A stretch of 64,000 nucleotides of DNA, from the NCBI GenBank assembly GCA_002394305.1, contig DGTM01000009.1, positions 3,868 through 67,867 of the forward strand. Reading direction: 5' to 3'. Below the pieces are notes generated by a model that was not told the DNA's origin, did no database searches, and saw only the letters and a program-made list of their open reading frames with translations. The position numbers and the translations under genes are program-made. This stretch comes from Prevotellaceae bacterium UBA4336 (lineage in GTDB: Bacteria; Bacteroidota; Bacteroidia; Bacteroidales; Bacteroidaceae). Positions 7,313 through 18,074 of this stretch are shown piece by piece; positions within the stretch are counted from its first letter, which is position 1, and the number at the start of each line of letters is the position of its first letter.

Positions 7313-8575
7313 ATGGCTAAGACAACTAAATCAAAAGAGGCGATAAACATGATAGAGGTTTTCGCCGACTTCAAGGAGAAGAACAACATCGACCGCGCCA
7401 CACTGGTGAGCGTGCTCGAGGAGTGTTTCCGCGGGGTTCTCGCCAAACTCTATGGCTCCGATGAGAACTACGACATCATCGTCAACCCCGACAAGGGCGA
7501 CTTCGAGATCTACCACAACCGCGTCGTCGTGCCCGACGGCGAAGTCAGCGACCCCAACAAGGAAATCTCCCTGAGCGAGGCGCAGAAGATCGAGGACGAC
7601 TACGAGATTGGCGAGGAGGTGAGCCAGCGCGTCAACATGTCCGACTTTGGACGCCGGGCCATCCTCACCCTGCGACAGACCCTCTCCGGCCGCATCATGG
7701 AGCTGGAGTATGACTCGCTCTACAACCAGTACAAGGACCGCGTGGGCGAGGTCATCAGCGCCGAAGTCTATCAGACATGGAAGCGCGAGACCCTCCTTAT
7801 GGACGAGGACGGCAACGAGCTCCTCCTGCCGCGCCAGGAGATGATACCCGGCGACTTCTTCCGCAAGGGCGACAACGCACGTGCCGTCATCTCCAGCGTC
7901 GAGAGCACCGGCGGCAAGCCCCGCATCATACTGAGCCGCACCTCGCCCCTCTTCCTGCAGCGCATGCTCGAGGCTGAAGTGCCCGAGATACAGGACGGAC
8001 TCATCACCATCCACAAGATAGCACGCATCCCGGGCGAACGCGCCAAGATAGCCGTCGAGAGCTACGACGACCGCATCGACCCCGTAGGAGCCTGCGTGGG
8101 CGTAAAGGGAAGCCGACTGCGCGGTATCGTGCACGAGCTGCGCGGCGAGAACATCGACGTCGTCACCTGGACATCCAACACACAGCTCATGATAACACGT
8201 GCCCTCAGCCCCGCACGCGTCAACAGCGTCGTACTCCACGAAGAGGAGCACAAGGCCGAAGTCTTCCTCGACCCCGACCAGGTGTCACTCGCCATCGGTA
8301 AGAGCGGACTCAACGTCAAGCTGGCCAGCATGCTCGTGGGCTACACCATCGACGTCTTCCGCGAAGTGGAGGGCGAGGCCGACGACGACGACGTAAGCCT
8401 GGACGAATTCACCGATGCCATCGAGCCCTGGATCATCGACGAGCTCAAGAAAATTGGCTTCGAGACTGCAAAGGACGTGCTCGGAGCACAGCGCGACATG
8501 ATTGTGCAGAACGCCGACCTCGAGGAAGAAACCGTCGACGAAGTGCTGCGCATCCTGCAAGCTGAGTTCGAGTAA
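7313..8575 (+). CDS. nusA: Transcription termination/antitermination factor NusA
   Basis: 420 residues. Domain order: N-terminal RNA polymerase-binding domain (1-130), S1 domain (about 135-200, 'VGEVISAEVYQTWKRETLL'), KH1 with 'DPVGACVGVKGSRLRGIV' and KH2 with 'VSLAIGKSGLNVKLASML'. It ends in an acidic 'EGEADDDD' linker and a short helical C-terminus. NusA binds RNA polymerase and nascent RNA and modulates pausing, termination and antitermination. Position between rimP and infB is the classic order. The TAA stop is the first stop of a GTAAAAA-type array. Confidence 0.96.
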   Translation: MAKTTKSKEAINMIEVFADFKEKNNIDRATLVSVLEECFRGVLAKLYGSDENYDIIVNPDKGDFEIYHNRVVVPDGEVSDPNKEISLSEAQKIEDDYEIGEEVSQRVNMSDFGRRAILTLRQTLSGRIMELEYDSLYNQYKDRVGEVISAEVYQTWKRETLLMDEDGNELLLPRQEMIPGDFFRKGDNARAVISSVESTGGKPRIILSRTSPLFLQRMLEAEVPEIQDGLITIHKIARIPGERAKIAVESYDDRIDPVGACVGVKGSRLRGIVHELRGENIDVVTWTSNTQLMITRALSPARVNSVVLHEEEHKAEVFLDPDQVSLAIGKSGLNVKLASMLVGYTIDVFREVEGEADDDDVSLDEFTDAIEPWIIDELKKIGFETAKDVLGAQRDMIVQNADLEEETVDEVLRILQAEFE

Positions 8576-8664
8576 AAAGTAAAAAAGTAAAAAGGTAAAA
8601 AATTAAAAAGCTTTTCACCCTCACTCTTCATTCTTCACTCTCTATTCTTCATTCTTCATTCTAC
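8574..8664 (+). repeat. GTAAAAA array and TTCATTC array between nusA and infB
   Basis: 8574-8610 holds GTAAAAA-type units that begin with the nusA stop. 8625-8660 holds TTCATTCT units ending at the infB ATG. Nothing else is visible in this gap. Confidence 0.8.
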
Positions 8665-11613
8665 ATGAGCATCAGATTAAACAAAGTAACCAAGGAGTTC
8701 AACATCGGACTGCAGACGGCTGTTGAATATCTCCAGAAGAAAGGCTTCAGCGAAGTTGAGGCCAATCCCAACTACAAAATTACCGAAGAGCAGTATGCGC
8801 TGCTGCAGGGCGCGTTCAGTTCCGACAAGGGACTGCGCAAGGAGGCTTCTCAGCTCATCCAGCAGCACATCGACCAGGCCAAGGAACGCAAGGAAACGAC
8901 CAAGGCCAAGGTGGTGGAAGAGGTGAAGGTGGAAGCACCGAAGGTGGCCGGACCCAAGATACTGGGCCGCATCGACCTGGGCGGCGCACGCACCGAGGCC
9001 CCCAAGGCAGCCAAGGCTCCCGTGGCAAAGCCTGAACCGAAAGTAGAGAAGAAGAAGCCCGCGCCGAAGCCTGTGGAAGAGAAGGTGCAGACACCAGAGC
9101 CTGCACCAGTCCCGAAGGCAGAGCCCGCGGCACAGGCCCCGAAGGCGGAGCCTGTGGCACAGACCCCGAAGGCAGAGCCCGCTCCGGCAGCTCCTGTACA
9201 GGCAGAGCGCCCCGCCCCTGCTCCCGCCAAGGAGGAGAAAGCAGAGCCAGCTCCGGCTCCGGCTCCGAAGGCAGAGCCCGCTCCGGCACCCGTAGAAGAA
9301 AAGAAAGCAGAAGAGAAGGAAGAGGCACCTGCAGCGCCTGCTCCCGAAGAGAAGAAAGAAGATGAAGTGTTCCGCCTCACGTCCGCCACAAGTGTTGCTC
9401 CGGGCCTGACCATCAAGGGCAAGATAGACCTGAGCAGCCTGAACCAGAACACGAGGCCCAAGAAGAAGTCGCACGAGGAACGTCGCCGCGAACGCATGGG
9501 ACAGGACGGACAGGGCGGTGACCGCAAGAAGCGCGTCCGCGTCGGCAAGGAGCGCGTCGACGTCAATGCCGTAGCCAACCAGCCGCAGAACGGAGGCGGA
9601 CAGAAGAAGAACGGCGGCTCGGGCCAGCCCCAGAACCAGCAGGGCAGCGGCAAGAGCAAGAAGCAGAAGAACCGCCCCAAGCAGACACCCGTCCAGCCCG
9701 AAGTAAGCGACGAGGAAGTGGCAAAGCAGGTACGCGAGACCCTGGCACGCCTTACCAATAAGTCGGGCAAGATGGGCAAGGGCGCCAAGTACCGCCGCGA
9801 GAAGCGCGAAGCCATCCGGCAGGGAATGGAGGAAGAGCTGGCAAACGAGGCAGCAGAGAGCAAGGTGCTCAAGCTGACGGAGTTCGTCACGGCCAACGAG
9901 CTCGCCACGATGATGAACGTGCCCGTCACGAAGATTATCGCTACCTGCATGAGCATCGGCATCATGGTCAGCATCAATCAGCGCATGGATGCCGAGACCA
10001 TCAACCTCATTGCCGAGGAGTTCGGCTTTACCACGGAGTACGTCAGTGCAGAAGTCAGCGCTGCCGTCAGCGAGGTGGAGGACGATGAGGCCGACCTCGT
10101 GCCCCGCGCTCCCATCGTCACCGTCATGGGTCACGTCGACCATGGCAAGACGTCGCTGCTCGACTACATCCGCCAGACCAACGTCATCGCAGGTGAGGCG
10201 GGCGGCATCACGCAGCACATCGGTGCCTACAACGTGACGCTCGACGACGGACGGCACGTCACCTTCCTCGACACGCCGGGCCACGAGGCCTTCACCGCCA
10301 TGCGTGCCCGCGGTGCTCAGGTGACGGACATTGCCATCATCATTATTGCCGCAGACGACGACATCATGCCGCAGACGAAGGAGGCCATTGCGCATGCCAC
10401 GGCTGCCGGTGTGCCCATCGTCTTTGCCATCAACAAGATAGACAAGCCTGCTGCCAACCCTGACAAGATCAAGGAAGGCCTGGCTGCCATGAACTTCCTC
10501 GTCGAGGAGTGGGGCGGCAAGTACCAGAGCCAGGACATCAGCGCGAAGAAGGGTATCGGCGTGAGCGAGCTGCTGGAGAAGGTGCTCCTCGAGGCCGAGA
10601 TGCTCGACCTCAAGGCCAACCCCAACCGCAAGGCTACGGGCTCCATCATCGAGTCCAGCCTGGACAAGGGCCGCGGCTACGTGGCTACGGTGCTGGTCAG
10701 CAACGGCACGCTGCATGTGGGCGACATCCTGCTGGCCGGAACGAACTACGGTCGCGTCAAGGCCATGCTGAACGAACGCGGACAGCGCGTGCAGGCCATC
10801 GGTCCGGCGCAGGCTGCTACGGTGCTGGGCCTGAACGGTGCTCCGCAGGCCGGCGACACGTTCCACGTCATGGACTCCGACCAGGAGGCCCGCGAGATAG
10901 CCAGCAAGCGCGAACAGCTGGCACGCGAGCAGGGTCTGCGTACCATGAAGCGCCGTGGACTGGAGGAGCTGGCGCACAACATCGCCCTGGGCGGCGTGCA
11001 GGAGCTCAACTTGATTGTCAAGGGCGACGTGGACGGCTCCATCGAGGCACTCAGCGACTCCCTCATCAAGCTCTCGACGGAGAAGATTCAGGTCAACGTC
11101 ATCTACAAGGCTGTCGGCCAGATCAGCGAGAGCGACGTCAACATGGCAGCCGCAGCCAACAACTGCTTCATCGTCGGCTTCCAGGTGCGTCCGTCGGCGG
11201 CAGCGCGTCGTCTGGCCGACCAGATGGACGTCGACATCCGCCTCTACAGCGTCATCTACGATGCCATCGAGGAGGTGAAGGACGCCATGGAGGGCATGCT
11301 TTCGCCCGAAATCAAGGAGGAGGTGACGGCCCAGTTGGAGGTGCGCCAGGTGTACCACATCACGAAGGTGGGCACTGTGGCCGGCGCCTATGTGGTGGAC
11401 GGCAAGGTCAGCCGCTCGAACAAGGCGCGTGTCATCCGCGACGGTATCGTGGTCTTCACCGGTGCCATCAATGCCTTGAAGCGCTTCAAGGACGACGTGA
11501 AGGAGGTCAGCACGAATTTCGAGTGCGGCATCTCGCTGGTGAACTACAACGACCTGAAGGAGGGCGACATGATTGAGACCTTCCAGGAGATTGAAATCAA
11601 GGCAACACTCTAA
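8665..11613 (+). CDS. infB: Translation initiation factor IF-2
   Basis: 982 residues. The N-terminal IF2_N helical domain starts 'MSIRLNKVTKEFNIGLQTA'. A long Pro/Ala/Glu/Lys-rich linker (about 80-235) and a basic region follow, then a second IF2_N segment near 410. The GTPase domain has G1 'GHVDHGKTS' (489-497), G2 'AGGITQHIGAY', G3 'DTPGHEAF' and G4 'NKID', followed by domains II, III and IV. It brings formyl-Met-tRNA to the 30S subunit and drives subunit joining. The linker is repetitive at DNA level (PAPAPKAEP-type units), which is normal for Bacteroidetes IF-2. Confidence 0.97.
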   Translation: MSIRLNKVTKEFNIGLQTAVEYLQKKGFSEVEANPNYKITEEQYALLQGAFSSDKGLRKEASQLIQQHIDQAKERKETTKAKVVEEVKVEAPKVAGPKILGRIDLGGARTEAPKAAKAPVAKPEPKVEKKKPAPKPVEEKVQTPEPAPVPKAEPAAQAPKAEPVAQTPKAEPAPAAPVQAERPAPAPAKEEKAEPAPAPAPKAEPAPAPVEEKKAEEKEEAPAAPAPEEKKEDEVFRLTSATSVAPGLTIKGKIDLSSLNQNTRPKKKSHEERRRERMGQDGQGGDRKKRVRVGKERVDVNAVANQPQNGGGQKKNGGSGQPQNQQGSGKSKKQKNRPKQTPVQPEVSDEEVAKQVRETLARLTNKSGKMGKGAKYRREKREAIRQGMEEELANEAAESKVLKLTEFVTANELATMMNVPVTKIIATCMSIGIMVSINQRMDAETINLIAEEFGFTTEYVSAEVSAAVSEVEDDEADLVPRAPIVTVMGHVDHGKTSLLDYIRQTNVIAGEAGGITQHIGAYNVTLDDGRHVTFLDTPGHEAFTAMRARGAQVTDIAIIIIAADDDIMPQTKEAIAHATAAGVPIVFAINKIDKPAANPDKIKEGLAAMNFLVEEWGGKYQSQDISAKKGIGVSELLEKVLLEAEMLDLKANPNRKATGSIIESSLDKGRGYVATVLVSNGTLHVGDILLAGTNYGRVKAMLNERGQRVQAIGPAQAATVLGLNGAPQAGDTFHVMDSDQEAREIASKREQLAREQGLRTMKRRGLEELAHNIALGGVQELNLIVKGDVDGSIEALSDSLIKLSTEKIQVNVIYKAVGQISESDVNMAAAANNCFIVGFQVRPSAAARRLADQMDVDIRLYSVIYDAIEEVKDAMEGMLSPEIKEEVTAQLEVRQVYHITKVGTVAGAYVVDGKVSRSNKARVIRDGIVVFTGAINALKRFKDDVKEVSTNFECGISLVNYNDLKEGDMIETFQEIEIKATL

Positions 11614-11617
11614 AGCA

Positions 11618-11725
11618 AAATACATAATTCACAATTCATAATTCATAATTTCGGGGCAGCGGCTTGTCTTTCTCATGGCGTAGCCTAATTATGAATTATG
11701 AATTACGAATTATGAATTAATAGCA
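11618..11725 (+). repeat. AATTCATA repeats in opposite orientations (hairpin) after infB
   Basis: 'CATAATTCACAATTCATAAT' just after infB and 'ATTATGAATTATGAATTACG' before cvpA are inverted copies separated by about 50 bp, so the spacer can form a long A/T stem. Confidence 0.8.
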
Positions 11726-12268
11726 ATGGATATTCTCCTGCTCATCCTGTTGGCTGTCGGCTTCGTCAGCGGCCTTGTCTCGGGCGCTGTCAGGCAGCTT
11801 ATCTCGCTGGCGGCGTTTGTCGTGGGCTTTGTCATAGCCTGTCTCTACTATCAGCCGCTCGGTGCTGTGCTGGGCGGCGTTGTGCCCTTGTCGGCCTTTT
11901 GCAATGTGGTGGCGTTCGTCCTGCTGTGGGTCGTTGTGCCCATCGTGGCGCGGCTGGCCGGCACGTTGCTCACTTCATTGCTCGACGGACTGTTTGCCGT
12001 GGGGCTTGTCAACCGTCTGTTGGGCGGTGTCTTCGGTGTTGCGAAGTACGGTCTCGTGCTGGGTGCGTTCATCTGGCTCTTCTCGTCCATGCAGGTCATC
12101 AGCGACGAGACGATGCAGCGGTCACGCCTCTGCCGGCCGCTGAAGGCTGTGCCGGAGTTCATCTACGAGCATCTGTTCAGCGGTGCCACGACGGGGGCTT
12201 CCTCGCCGGCTGCGGCTCCTTCGGAGGGGCAGGACGGCGCGGAGATGAGGGAATGCCTTTTGCGTTAG
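11726..12268 (+). CDS. CvpA family membrane protein
   Basis: 180 residues with about four hydrophobic segments ('MDILLLILLAVGFVSGLVSG', 'LISLAAFVVGFVIACLYY', 'VVAFVLLWVVVPIVARLAG', 'YGLVLGAFIWLFSSM'). The pattern matches the CvpA/colicin V production family: a small glycine-rich inner-membrane protein with a polar C-terminus. Its biochemical role is unclear. It ends the rimP-nusA-infB block and converges on the next gene with a 4-bp gap. Confidence 0.85.
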   Translation: MDILLLILLAVGFVSGLVSGAVRQLISLAAFVVGFVIACLYYQPLGAVLGGVVPLSAFCNVVAFVLLWVVVPIVARLAGTLLTSLLDGLFAVGLVNRLLGGVFGVAKYGLVLGAFIWLFSSMQVISDETMQRSRLCRPLKAVPEFIYEHLFSGATTGASSPAAAPSEGQDGAEMRECLLR

Positions 12269-12272
12269 GCTT

Positions 12273-12737
12273 TCAGGCTTTCACCTTGATGATAGCCTTG
12301 TGCAGTCCCGTGGACGAGATGGCGGGAGCGTGTCCGTCGGCGGGGAAGAAGATGGCGAACTGCCCTGGGTGCAGCCTGAAGTAGGTCTGCGTCACGTCCT
12401 CTGCTGTCCGGGGTGCTGTGGGGTCGTGCATCGTCATGTCGCTGGCCTCGTCGTATGTTCCGCGGGGCAGGGCGGCTGTTGGCGTCCAGCCGTATTCCTC
12501 GCTGTCGGTGAGGGGAATCTGTATGTCGAGCATGCGTCTGTGCGACTCGAAGCGGGCCTGCCGGCGTGTCTTGGCCGGAGCGTCCTGCACGTTGATGTAG
12601 AGGTTGTCGCCCTGAATCTTGGTGATGCCAGTGGGGAGAGCGTTGAGGTCCGTCGTGCGCAGGAATTCTGCCACGGCGGGAAAGAGCGGGTTCAAACCAA
12701 TGTAGCGGTCGAACTCCTGAAGGTCGTCGATAATCAT
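12273..12737 (-). CDS. YhcH/YjgK/YiaL family protein (DUF386)
   Basis: 154 residues. Seen: 'GDNLYINVQDAPAKTRRQAR', 'ESHRRMLDIQIPL' (family ExHrxyiDIq), 'LHPGQFAIFFPADGHAP' with the metal-site His, and 'HKAIIKVKA'. It is a cupin-like fold related to the EbgC subunit and often linked to uptake of sialic acid or uronate-type sugars. The catalytic role is not settled. It is transcribed from its own TACCTTTG box at 12768-12775, divergent from sufB, so it is a single-gene unit inside the infB-suf region. Confidence 0.87.
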   Translation of the reverse strand: MIIDDLQEFDRYIGLNPLFPAVAEFLRTTDLNALPTGITKIQGDNLYINVQDAPAKTRRQARFESHRRMLDIQIPLTDSEEYGWTPTAALPRGTYDEASDMTMHDPTAPRTAEDVTQTYFRLHPGQFAIFFPADGHAPAISSTGLHKAIIKVKA

Positions 12738-12767
12738 GTCAAGTGGTGTTCATTATTTTAGACGCTG

Positions 12768-12775
12768 CAAAGGTA
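12768..12775 (-). promoter_or_regulatory. -7 box for the YhcH-family gene
   Basis: TACCTTTG on the minus strand lies 30 bp before the ATG at 12737. Confidence 0.6.
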
Positions 12776-12867
12776 CGAAAAAAAGCTGAAAGATTTGCAA
12801 AGAGCTGTAAAAAGTGCCGAACCGCGAATTTGTCTTTTGCGAATTATGAATTGTGAATAAAAAGTCG

Positions 12868-12875
12868 TACCTTTG
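12868..12875 (+). promoter_or_regulatory. -7 box for the suf operon
   Basis: TACCTTTG lies 20 bp before the sufB ATG, so the 5' leader would be only about 13 bases. No iron- or IscR-type operator was recognised. Confidence 0.65.
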
Positions 12876-12895
12876 CAGCCACTAAGAACAGAAGC

Positions 12896-14338
<1,443 letters not shown>

Positions 14339-14352
14339 AAAAAGCAACGACT

Positions 14353-15981
14353 ATGAAAGCTCACATCACAAAACGCAGCCTCTCGCTTCTGGCACTATTG
14401 TCCGCCATTCCCTGTTTGGCAGACAAGAACACAGACAAGCGTCCGAACATCCTCCTCATCATGGCCGACGATATGGGCTACTCTGACATCGGCTGCTATG
14501 GTGGAGAGATACCGACGCCCAACATCGACGCTCTGGCTGCCCGCGGGCTTCGCTTCACGCAATTCTACAACTGCGGACGCTCCTGCCCTACAAGAGCCAG
14601 CCTCCTCACGGGTCTCTACTCTCATCAGGCTGGCATCGGCGCAATGTCGGAAGACCCGGAACTCAAGGACGGGAACGACCCTGAACATCAAGGCGAACAC
14701 GGCTACATGGGCTTCCTCAACCGCAACTGCGTGACGATGGCCGAGGTGCTGCGCGATGCAGGCTACCACACTTACATGACTGGCAAATGGCATGTCGGCA
14801 TGCACGGCAAGGAGAAATGGCCCCTGCAACGAGGCTTTGAGCACTTCTACGGCATCCTGGCCGGCGCGACCAGCTATCTGCAACCGAAAGGCGGACGAGG
14901 CCTGACGCTCGACAACACAAATCTGCCCGCTCCGAGACCACCTTACTATACGACCGATGCCTTCACCGACCATGCCATCGGCTTCTTGGAACAGCAGACG
15001 GACGACAAACCATTTTTCCTCTACCTTGCCTACAATGCTCCCCACTGGCCACTGCAAGCCAAGGATGCCGACATCGAGAAGATGGCCGGACGCTATGCCG
15101 CTGGCTGGCAAGAGACAAGGGAACAGCGCAGGCAGCGAATGAAGGAGCTGGGACTTGTCAAGGACGAATGGGGACTCGCCGAATGGGAGTCCAGAACGTG
15201 GAGTCAACTTAACGAGCAAGAGCAGGACAACTCTGCACTGCGCATGTCGGTCTATGCCGCACAAGTTTATTGCATGGACTACAACATTGGCCGCATCATT
15301 GATTATCTGCGAAGCAAGGGACAGCTCGACAACACACTCATCATCTTCCTCTCCGACAATGGGGCATGCGCTGAGCCGTACAGCGAAACAGGCTTCGGAA
15401 CAATCGCCGACATCAACAACCAGCAACACTGGGTGCAACCATCGTATGGCAAACCCTGGGCAATGGTGAGCAACACGCCCTACCGCAAATACAAGCGACG
15501 CGCTTACGAAGGCGGCATTGCGGCCCCGCTCATTGTCTCTTGGCCTGAACAGACCCAACAATATGCCTCCGAACTCCGAGAGAACATCTGCCACGTCACA
15601 GACCTCATGGCTACTTTCGTCGATGTTGCCAAAGCCAAATACCCGAAGACGTATCACGGCGGCAACGAGATTATTCCGCTGCAAGGTACAAGCCTCGTGC
15701 CTGCCATCAAGCAGCCCGGCAAAAAGCTGCACGACTACATCTACGGCGAGCATGCTGACAACTGCTACGTGCGTCATGGCGAATGGAAGGCTGTTCGCGA
15801 CGAAGTGACCGACAAGTGGGAACTTTATAACATCCCGAACGACCGCACAGAGCGCAATGACCTTGCAGCCAAAGAGCCAGAACGCCTGAAGCAACTCGTG
15901 GAGAAGTGGGAGGAATGGGCCAACAGCCATCATGTCTTCCCAAAAGGCAAAGGCGGACGTGACACGAGACTGACCGAATAA
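14353..15981 (+). CDS. Arylsulfatase (S1 family) with a Ser-type active site
   Basis: 542 residues with a signal peptide (about 1-23, ending PCLA). Seen: 'NILLIMADDMGYSDIGCYGG' (calcium-binding Asp pair), then the formylglycine motif 'SCPTRASLLTG' from residue 77, 'TGKWHVG' and 'LSDNGA'. Aligned to the [CS]xPxR signature, the residue to be oxidised is Ser77. The close relatives I recall carry Cys there (CCPTRASLLTG), so this would be a Ser-type sulfatase that needs an anaerobic maturase (anSME), which is not in the window. It removes sulfate esters from glycans in the periplasm. It lies between sufB and sufC (14 and 11 bp away), so it probably shares the suf transcript. Its A/C-richer codon choice hints at later acquisition. 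Confidence 0.88.
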   Translation: MKAHITKRSLSLLALLSAIPCLADKNTDKRPNILLIMADDMGYSDIGCYGGEIPTPNIDALAARGLRFTQFYNCGRSCPTRASLLTGLYSHQAGIGAMSEDPELKDGNDPEHQGEHGYMGFLNRNCVTMAEVLRDAGYHTYMTGKWHVGMHGKEKWPLQRGFEHFYGILAGATSYLQPKGGRGLTLDNTNLPAPRPPYYTTDAFTDHAIGFLEQQTDDKPFFLYLAYNAPHWPLQAKDADIEKMAGRYAAGWQETREQRRQRMKELGLVKDEWGLAEWESRTWSQLNEQEQDNSALRMSVYAAQVYCMDYNIGRIIDYLRSKGQLDNTLIIFLSDNGACAEPYSETGFGTIADINNQQHWVQPSYGKPWAMVSNTPYRKYKRRAYEGGIAAPLIVSWPEQTQQYASELRENICHVTDLMATFVDVAKAKYPKTYHGGNEIIPLQGTSLVPAIKQPGKKLHDYIYGEHADNCYVRHGEWKAVRDEVTDKWELYNIPNDRTERNDLAAKEPERLKQLVEKWEEWANSHHVFPKGKGGRDTRLTE

Positions 15982-15992
15982 TATCGAACTAT

Positions 15993-16745
15993 ATGCTAAA
16001 GATAGAGAACCTGCACGCCGGCACAGGCGGCAAAGAAATACTGAAGGGCGTGAACCTGACCGTCCGCGACGGCGAGATACACGCTGTGATGGGCCTCAAC
16101 GGGGCCGGAAAGAGTACGCTCTCCAACGTCATTGTCGGCCATCCGGCCTACGAAGTGACCCAGGGCAGCATCACATGGGACGGCAAGGACCTGCTCGCGC
16201 TCAAACCCGAGGAACGTGCCCACGAGGGCATCTTCCTGAGCTTCCAGCAACCCGTCGAGATTCCCGGCGTGTCGATGGTCAACTTCATGCGGGCCGCACT
16301 GAGCGCCAAGCGCAAATACCTGGGCCTCGACCCCATGCCGGCCGGAGACTTCCTCAAGCTCATGAAGGAGAAACGCGCCATCGTCGAGCTGGACAGCAAG
16401 CTGGCGAGCCGTAGCGTGAACGAGGGCTTCTCGGGCGGAGAGAAGAAGCGCAACGAAATCTTCCAGATGGCAATGCTCGAACCGAAGCTCGCCATCCTCG
16501 ACGAGACGGACAGCGGACTCGACGTGGACGCCCTGCGCGTCGTGGCCGAAGGCTTCAACCGCCTGCGCAGACCGGAGACGAGCGCCATCGTCATCACCCA
16601 CTACCAGCGCCTGCTCGACTACCTGAAGCCGGACGTCGTGCACGTCCTCATCGACGGCCGCATCGTCCGGACCGGAGGCCCCGAGCTGGCAGCGGAGATA
16701 GAGAGCCGCGGCTTCGACTGGATAATTAAAGAGATTAGAGATTAG
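15993..16745 (+). CDS. sufC: SufC ATPase of the Fe-S assembly complex
   Basis: 250 residues. Walker A 'GLNGAGKST' (about 33-41), Q-loop 'FLSFQQPVEIPGV', signature 'FSGGEKKRNE', Walker B 'AILDETDSGLD' and switch His in 'ITHYQRLL'. SufC binds SufB and SufD, and its ATP cycle drives cluster assembly. The last codons read 'KEIRD' followed by TAG. The stop lies inside a short GATTAGA repeat (16731-16755), so the C-terminus may have been remodelled by it. A 100-bp gap with an 18-bp palindrome separates it from sufD. Confidence 0.96.
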   Translation: MLKIENLHAGTGGKEILKGVNLTVRDGEIHAVMGLNGAGKSTLSNVIVGHPAYEVTQGSITWDGKDLLALKPEERAHEGIFLSFQQPVEIPGVSMVNFMRAALSAKRKYLGLDPMPAGDFLKLMKEKRAIVELDSKLASRSVNEGFSGGEKKRNEIFQMAMLEPKLAILDETDSGLDVDALRVVAEGFNRLRRPETSAIVITHYQRLLDYLKPDVVHVLIDGRIVRTGGPELAAEIESRGFDWIIKEIRD

Positions 16746-16796
16746 GGATTAAGGAAATCCTTCGTTATGACGAAATGACGTTATAACGTTATAACG
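16731..16796 (+). repeat. GATTAGR repeat over the sufC stop, then palindrome CGTTATAACGTTATAACG
   Basis: 'GAGATTAGAGATTAGGGATT' spans the stop codon. The perfect 18-bp palindrome at 16779-16796 follows in the sufC-sufD spacer. Confidence 0.75.
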
Positions 16797-16844
16797 ACAG
16801 AAAGAAACGAAAGAAAAGGAAGGAGAGGAAAGAGACGAAAGGCA

Positions 16845-18062
16845 ATGGAAGCAACAAGGCAATACATAGACTTCTACAATGAGGTGCGCGACGTGCTTGC
16901 CTCGCGCAGCTGCCCCGAGATGAACGCCTGCCGCGAGGCCGCCCTGCAGACGTTCTCCCGCCAGGGCTTCCCCTCGCCGAAAGTGGAGCGCTACCGCTAT
17001 GCGAAGGTCGAAGCCGACTTCTCGCCCAACTACGGCATCGCCCTCGCACCGCTCGGCGGACAGCTCCCGCCCCACTGCTTCCGCCTTGCGGAGGCCGAGC
17101 CTCGCGTGCGCGTATTATATAATAATGTAGCGGATGCGACCGACAGCATCGTCTGCCTAAACACGATGCTCAGCGTCGACACACTGGTCGTGCACGTGCC
17201 GCGGGGCGTCAAGGTGGAGCATCCGATACAGATAAGCAACATCCTCAAGGGCGAACAGGACACGATGGTCTGCCGCCGCATCCTCGTCGTCATGGACGAA
17301 CTCTCGGAGGCCGACATCATCATCACCGACCGCGCCGCCTCGCAGAACCGCTTCCTGACGAACCAGGTCGTGGAGGTCGTGATGGGCGACGGCTCGCACC
17401 TCAGCCTCTACGACATCGAGGAGACACACCTGCTCTGCACCCGCTACAGCAGCGTCTTCGTGCGGCAGGGACGCGACAGCAGCCTGCACCATACCTCCCT
17501 GACGCTCTTCAACGGACACACACGCAACCGCCTCGACGTCCTGCTGCAGGGCGAGGGCAGTGAGGTGACGGCCAATGGCTGCGTCATCGCCGACAAGATG
17601 CAGCACGTGGACAACAACACGCTCATCGACCACGCCGTGCCCGGCTGCCAAAGCAGCGAGCTCTACAAGTACGTCCTCGACGACAACGCCGTCGGTGCCT
17701 TCGCCGGCAGGGTGCTGGTGCGCCAAGGGGCACAGCGGACGCTCAGCAACGAGACGAACGCCAACCTGCTTGCCACACGCTCGGCCCGCATGTACACGCA
17801 GCCCATGCTCGAGATATATGCCGACGACGTGCGGTGCAGCCACGGCAGCACCGTCGGGCAGATGGACGAGACGGCCCTCTTCTATATGCGTCAGAGAGGC
17901 ATCGACGAGCAGGAGGCCCGCCTGCTGCTCAAGGCCGCTTTCATCACCGAAGTCATCGAGAGCATTCCCCTCGAGTCCCTCCGCGACCGCCTGCACGTGC
18001 TGGTGGACAAGCGGCTCAGGGGCGAGCTCAGCAAGTGCGAGGGGTGCAAGCTGTGCGGATAG
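16845..18062 (+). CDS. sufD: Fe-S cluster assembly protein SufD
   Basis: 405 residues. Right-handed beta-helix with the SufB/SufD C-terminal signature: 'YADDVRCSHGSTVGQMDETA', 'FYMRQRGIDEQEARLLL', 'AFITEVIESIPL'. It ends 'CEGCKLCG', a Cys-rich tail. SufD is the catalytically quieter partner of SufB and is needed for iron entry into the SufBC2D complex. The stop is followed at once by C-rich DNA leading into the left arm of a 67-bp perfect inverted repeat. Confidence 0.94.
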   Translation: MEATRQYIDFYNEVRDVLASRSCPEMNACREAALQTFSRQGFPSPKVERYRYAKVEADFSPNYGIALAPLGGQLPPHCFRLAEAEPRVRVLYNNVADATDSIVCLNTMLSVDTLVVHVPRGVKVEHPIQISNILKGEQDTMVCRRILVVMDELSEADIIITDRAASQNRFLTNQVVEVVMGDGSHLSLYDIEETHLLCTRYSSVFVRQGRDSSLHHTSLTLFNGHTRNRLDVLLQGEGSEVTANGCVIADKMQHVDNNTLIDHAVPGCQSSELYKYVLDDNAVGAFAGRVLVRQGAQRTLSNETNANLLATRSARMYTQPMLEIYADDVRCSHGSTVGQMDETALFYMRQRGIDEQEARLLLKAAFITEVIESIPLESLRDRLHVLVDKRLRGELSKCEGCKLCG

Positions 18063-18074
18063 ACCCACCCCCAA

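Noticed and set aside
8677..11625. Minus-strand 982-codon frame opposite infB
   Set aside because: Shadow of a GC-rich gene; IF-2 motifs are on the plus strand and the minus product is composition-biased.
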